Shown one piece after another: positions 60,865-64,000 of a stretch of DNA of 64,000 nt. Location: the NCBI GenBank assembly GCA_910585725.1, contig CAJUFA010000003.1, forward strand, positions 115,116-179,115, written 5' to 3'. The notes under the pieces are model-generated. The model worked only from the letters and a program-made list of their open reading frames with translations, was not told where the DNA came from and did no database searches. The stretch is from an uncultured Dorea sp. Its GTDB lineage: Bacteria > Bacillota > Clostridia > Lachnospirales > Lachnospiraceae. Position 1 is the first letter of the stretch. Every line of letters begins with the position of its first letter. The position numbers and the translations under genes were made by a program.

Positions 60865-61817
60865 TCCGCCCGTCGTCCTTCCTTTCCCGCTTCACTATAG
60901 AGCTGGCTTCCACGGCTGTCAAAAATCCCCTCCACCTGTCCCACATGCAGCTGATTACCCAGCAGAATATATCGCTCGAATCGTTTCTGTTCTATCATCC
61001 GGTCAAAAAGCGGTCTTTTCCTTAATTCTTCCATAGAATCCGCATGAACTGTTGCAATCATCCTGCATCCGCAGTGCATGGCATATTCGACGGCATGTAT
61101 ATCTTCTGCCGTTCCGATCTCGTCGACGGCTATTACCTGCGGTCCCATAGAACGAATCATCATCATCATACCTTCCACTTTCGGGCAGCAGTCCAGTATA
61201 TCCGTACGGGCGCCCAACTGATTCTGTGCTATTCCCATATAACATCCGCCGATCTCCGAGCGCTCGTCTACAACGCCCACCGTCATACCGCCGATCCAAC
61301 GATTCCCATCGGAGATCTGACGGATCATATCCCGAAGAAGCGTCGTCTTACCGCATCTCGGCGGCGATACAATCAAAGTATGGCATACCCGGTTTCCAGA
61401 AATAATATATGAAAATATCTGATCGGCGCATCCCTTTATCTCATGAGACATCCTTAGATTAAGCGATGAGATATACCGGAGATTCTTTACCCTGCCCTCC
61501 TCTATGATTGCCTGTCCCGTCATTCCCACTCTGTGTCCTCCTTCAATCGTGATAAATCCCTGCTTCATCTCCTGTTCGTACGCATATAATGAATAATTGC
61601 TGACATACTGAAGCATCTCTTTTACATCTTCTTTTGTGACAATATAAGGTCCGTCTCGTTGATTTCCGATCATTCGCTCCTTTCCGTCATAGATACACAG
61701 CAAGGGCTTTCCTGTACGAAGCCTCACCTCCTGAAGATATCTGTATTCAAGCTGCTCTTTCTCTAGCAGCGCGCGGATTCTGCCGGGCAGAACACGCAGC
61801 ACTCTTTCCTTTAACAT
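60861..61817 (-). CDS. spoIIIAA: stage III sporulation protein AA, ATPase
   Basis: The 318-residue ATPase resembles secretion ATPases and is the likely motor of the SpoIIIA channel. Walker A is PPRCGKTT at 152-159, and the Walker B region is QVIAVDEIGTAEDIHA. GGHRVGMTGQA lies upstream. It is first in the operon and follows GAGGTGG. A sigma-E-like promoter precedes it. Confidence 0.96.
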   Translation of the reverse strand: MLKERVLRVLPGRIRALLEKEQLEYRYLQEVRLRTGKPLLCIYDGKERMIGNQRDGPYIVTKEDVKEMLQYVSNYSLYAYEQEMKQGFITIEGGHRVGMTGQAIIEEGRVKNLRYISSLNLRMSHEIKGCADQIFSYIISGNRVCHTLIVSPPRCGKTTLLRDMIRQISDGNRWIGGMTVGVVDERSEIGGCYMGIAQNQLGARTDILDCCPKVEGMMMMIRSMGPQVIAVDEIGTAEDIHAVEYAMHCGCRMIATVHADSMEELRKRPLFDRMIEQKRFERYILLGNQLHVGQVEGIFDSRGSQLYSEAGKEGRRAE

Positions 61818-61838
61818 CTTTGTCCACCTCTTTATCTC

Positions 61839-61866
61839 AATATATGTACAAGAATTCGATTTATGA
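61839..61866 (-). promoter_or_regulatory. possible sigma-E promoter of the spoIIIA operon
   Basis: On the minus strand TCATAAA (61866-61860) and CATATATT (61846-61839) are 13 bases apart. The -10 fits the sigma-E pattern CATAYANT; the -35 is partial. In Bacillus this operon is under sigma-E. Confidence 0.5.
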
Positions 61867-61880
61867 AAATTTTTACATAA

Positions 61881-61921
61881 AAAAAGGACGCAGCAGACAT
61901 AAAATCTACTGCGTCCTTTTT
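61881..61921 (-). terminator. terminator of pnp
   Basis: AAAAAGGACGCAGCAGA (61881-61897) and TCTACTGCGTCCTTTTT (61905-61921) pair with one mismatch around a 7-base loop. On the minus strand seven Ts follow. It separates pnp from the spoIIIA operon. Confidence 0.9.
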
Positions 61922-61927
61922 AATCTT

Positions 61928-64000
61928 TTATTCTGCCACGTCCTTCATACTGAAAGAAAGTCTTCCCATCTTATCTTTTCCGAGGCATACTACCTTCACC
62001 ATATCCCCCAGCGTCAGTACGTCCTCTACCTGACGAATTCTTTCCTTGGATATCTTGGAGATATGCACCATACCCTCTTTTCCCGGAGCGAATTCTACGA
62101 AAGCGCCGAATTCTTTAATGCTTACAACTTTGCCTTCCAGAACTTGTCCGGCTTCGAAGTCCGTGACGATGATATAGATCATCTTCTGGGCCTCTTCCAT
62201 ACTCTTCGCATCCGTTCCGCAGATAGATACGGAACCATCGTCCTCAATATCAATCTTTACGCCCGTCTGATCGATAATCGCATTGATCGTCTTGCCCCGC
62301 TGTCCGACTACATCGCCGATCTTCTGCGGATCAATCTTCATCTGGATAATCTTCGGCGCATATTCTCCTACCTCCGGTCTCGGTTCGGAGATTGCCCCCG
62401 CCATCACTTCGTCCAGGATATAGGTTCTCGCCTTTTTCGTCGCCGCGATCGCCTCTTCAATAATCGGTCTGGTCAGTCCATGGATCTTAATATCCATCTG
62501 AATCGCCGTGATTCCTTTATGTGTTCCGGCAACCTTGAAATCCATATCGCCGAAGAAATCTTCTAATCCCTGGATATCCGTCAATACCAGATAATCCTCG
62601 TCTGTATCGCCTGTTACCAACCCGGCAGAGATTCCCGCTACCGCGGCCTTAATCGGCACGCCTGCCGTCATCAGCGACATAGAGGACGCGCAGATACTTG
62701 CCTGGGATGTGGAACCGTTGGATTCAAAAGTCTCAGATACGGTACGAATCGCATACGGAAATTCCGCTTCTGTCGGAAGTACAGGAACCAAAGCGCGCTC
62801 CGCCAAAGCTCCATGTCCGATCTCACGGCGTCCCGGTCCCCTCGACGGTCTGGTCTCGCCTACAGAGTAAGACGGGAAATTATAATGATGCATATAGCGC
62901 TTTGACGTCTCCGCCTCGTCAAGCCCGTCCAGTCTCTGTGCCTCTGCGAGAGGCGCTAATGTCGTTACCGTACAGATCTGAGTCTGTCCGCGGGTAAACA
63001 TCGCAGAACCGTGCACTCTTGGAATCAGGTCGATCTCTGCCGCAAGAGGTCTGATCTCATCGATCGCCCTTCCGTCCGGTCGCTTATGATCCTTTAAGAT
63101 CATCTTACGAACCGTCTTCTTCTGATACTGATACACTGCCTCGCCAAGCACGGCAAGCCATTCTTCTTTCTCCGCGAATGCTTCTTCCAATTTCTCCGTA
63201 ATATTACGGATATTCTCTTCTCTCACCTGTTTCTCGTCTGTGAATACGGCCTCCTCCATCGCCTCAGGAGGAACGATCTCTTTGATTGCTTCAAACAATT
63301 CTTCCGGAACCGCGCAGCTTTCATACGTGTGTTTCTGTTTCCCGCATTCTGCAACGATCGTATCGATAAATGCGATTACTTTCTGATTCATCTCATGAGC
63401 AGCAAAGATCGCGTCGATCATCTGATCCTCCGGAACTTCGTTCGCTCCGGCCTCGATCATGATTACTTTTTCCTTCGTAGACGCTACGGTGAGCGCAAGA
63501 TCAGAGACTTCCTTCTGGGCCGCCGTCGGATTGAATACGAATTCTCCGTCGACCAACCCTACCTGTGTGGTAGAGATGGGACCGTCAAAAGGAATATCCG
63601 AAATACTGGTGGCAATCGCCGCGCCCAGCATAGCCGCAAGTTCCGGTGAACAATCCTGGTCTACGGACAATACCAGATTCTCAAGAGTAACATCATTCCT
63701 ATAGTCTTTCGGGAATAACGGACGCATCGGCCGGTCGATGACGCGGCAGGTAAGAATCGCATTCTCAGACGCCTTGCCTTCTCTCTTATTAAAACCTCCC
63801 GGTATCTTTCCAACAGAATACAGACGCTCGTTATACTCCACGCTCAGAGGGAAGAAATCAATCCCCTCTCTTGGCTTCTCGGAAGCCGTCGCCGTACACA
63901 GCACAGTCGTCTCGCCATAGTGCATCAACACTGCGCCGTTTGCCTGCTTCGCTACTCTGCCTACATCTATGCGAAGCGGTCTCCCTGCTAATTCCATCTC
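61928..64000 (-). CDS. pnp: polyribonucleotide nucleotidyltransferase, 5' end outside the window
   Basis: At least 691 codons are visible. The enzyme degrades RNA with phosphate and is part of the degradosome. Two RNase PH domains (FPLSVEYNERLYSVGKIPGG; SGSTSQ-like SNGSTSQASICASSMSLMTA), a KH domain (KIGDVVGQRGKTINAIIDQT) and an S1 domain (GKVVSIKEFGAFVEFAPGKEG, quoted in part) follow in order. The first visible Met lies at 63997, but the family normally has several residues before MELAGRPL, and the last three bases of the window encode Glu in frame, so the true start is beyond the edge. Confidence 0.97.
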   Translation of the reverse strand, partial: EMELAGRPLRIDVGRVAKQANGAVLMHYGETTVLCTATASEKPREGIDFFPLSVEYNERLYSVGKIPGGFNKREGKASENAILTCRVIDRPMRPLFPKDYRNDVTLENLVLSVDQDCSPELAAMLGAAIATSISDIPFDGPISTTQVGLVDGEFVFNPTAAQKEVSDLALTVASTKEKVIMIEAGANEVPEDQMIDAIFAAHEMNQKVIAFIDTIVAECGKQKHTYESCAVPEELFEAIKEIVPPEAMEEAVFTDEKQVREENIRNITEKLEEAFAEKEEWLAVLGEAVYQYQKKTVRKMILKDHKRPDGRAIDEIRPLAAEIDLIPRVHGSAMFTRGQTQICTVTTLAPLAEAQRLDGLDEAETSKRYMHHYNFPSYSVGETRPSRGPGRREIGHGALAERALVPVLPTEAEFPYAIRTVSETFESNGSTSQASICASSMSLMTAGVPIKAAVAGISAGLVTGDTDEDYLVLTDIQGLEDFFGDMDFKVAGTHKGITAIQMDIKIHGLTRPIIEEAIAATKKARTYILDEVMAGAISEPRPEVGEYAPKIIQMKIDPQKIGDVVGQRGKTINAIIDQTGVKIDIEDDGSVSICGTDAKSMEEAQKMIYIIVTDFEAGQVLEGKVVSIKEFGAFVEFAPGKEGMVHISKISKERIRQVEDVLTLGDMVKVVCLGKDKMGRLSFSMKDVAE

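Overview
The window reads as a block of core chromosome from a spore-forming, low-to-moderate G+C Firmicute, most likely a gut-type Lachnospiraceae (Clostridium cluster XIVa). The evidence is spo0A, spoIVB, a complete spoIIIAA-AH operon, a short-form hisG with hisZ, a group B [FeFe] hydrogenase, B12-dependent methionine synthesis and many UUG/GUG starts behind strong GGAGG sites. Every protein gene except upp lies on the minus strand. I see no rRNA, tRNA, CRISPR, prophage or insertion sequence.

Layout from left to right; transcription runs right to left. 1-1230: end of a TetR-type regulator, a GrdX-like protein and a small one-helix protein. 1272-6528: histidine operon hisZ-G-D-B and a HisF-like/HisI/HisE fusion, behind a consensus promoter. 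6557-14342: recU, two pseudouridine synthases, an SDR, a YgiQ radical SAM protein, a HAD phosphatase and an rRNA methyltransferase. 14539-15168: upp, the only plus-strand gene. 15174-20042: two-component system plus FtsX-type ABC transporter. 20249-26956: [FeFe] hydrogenase, then metF, a stand-alone MetH activation domain, metH and asnA. 27018-30495: glgA, spo0A, spoIVB. 30672-39559: long conserved operon asp23-nusB-xseA-xseB-ispA-dxs-tlyA-nadK-argR-recN. 39674-43660: prfC and a large FtsA-like protein. 43813-47521: TetR-controlled ABC exporter. 47623-51809: second two-component system and a MATE transporter. 51885-53267: MEMO/AMMECR1 fusion. 53328-53648: structured non-coding DNA that looks like the relic of a type I toxin-antitoxin locus. 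53649-56585: diguanylate cyclase, TetR regulator and a CmpB-family membrane protein. 56677-61817: spoIIIA operon. 61928-64000: pnp, cut by the right edge.

How the parts work together: hisG/hisZ form the hetero-octameric ATP phosphoribosyltransferase, and the last his gene carries two further steps, but hisA, hisF, hisH and hisC are not here. MetF makes methyl-THF for MetH, whose reactivation domain is a separate gene. Spo0A starts sporulation, SpoIVB signals from forespore to mother cell, and the SpoIIIA proteins build the mother-cell half of the channel. Both FtsX-type ABC exporters sit beside a regulator, and candidate operators can be seen in the DNA.

No clear-cut new multi-gene system is visible. 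The best leads are the HisF-like fusion with both catalytic aspartates apparently lost, the relic antisense-RNA locus at 53465-53640, the MEMO-AMMECR1 fusion without its radical SAM partner, and the FtsA-like protein with an acidic repeat tail.
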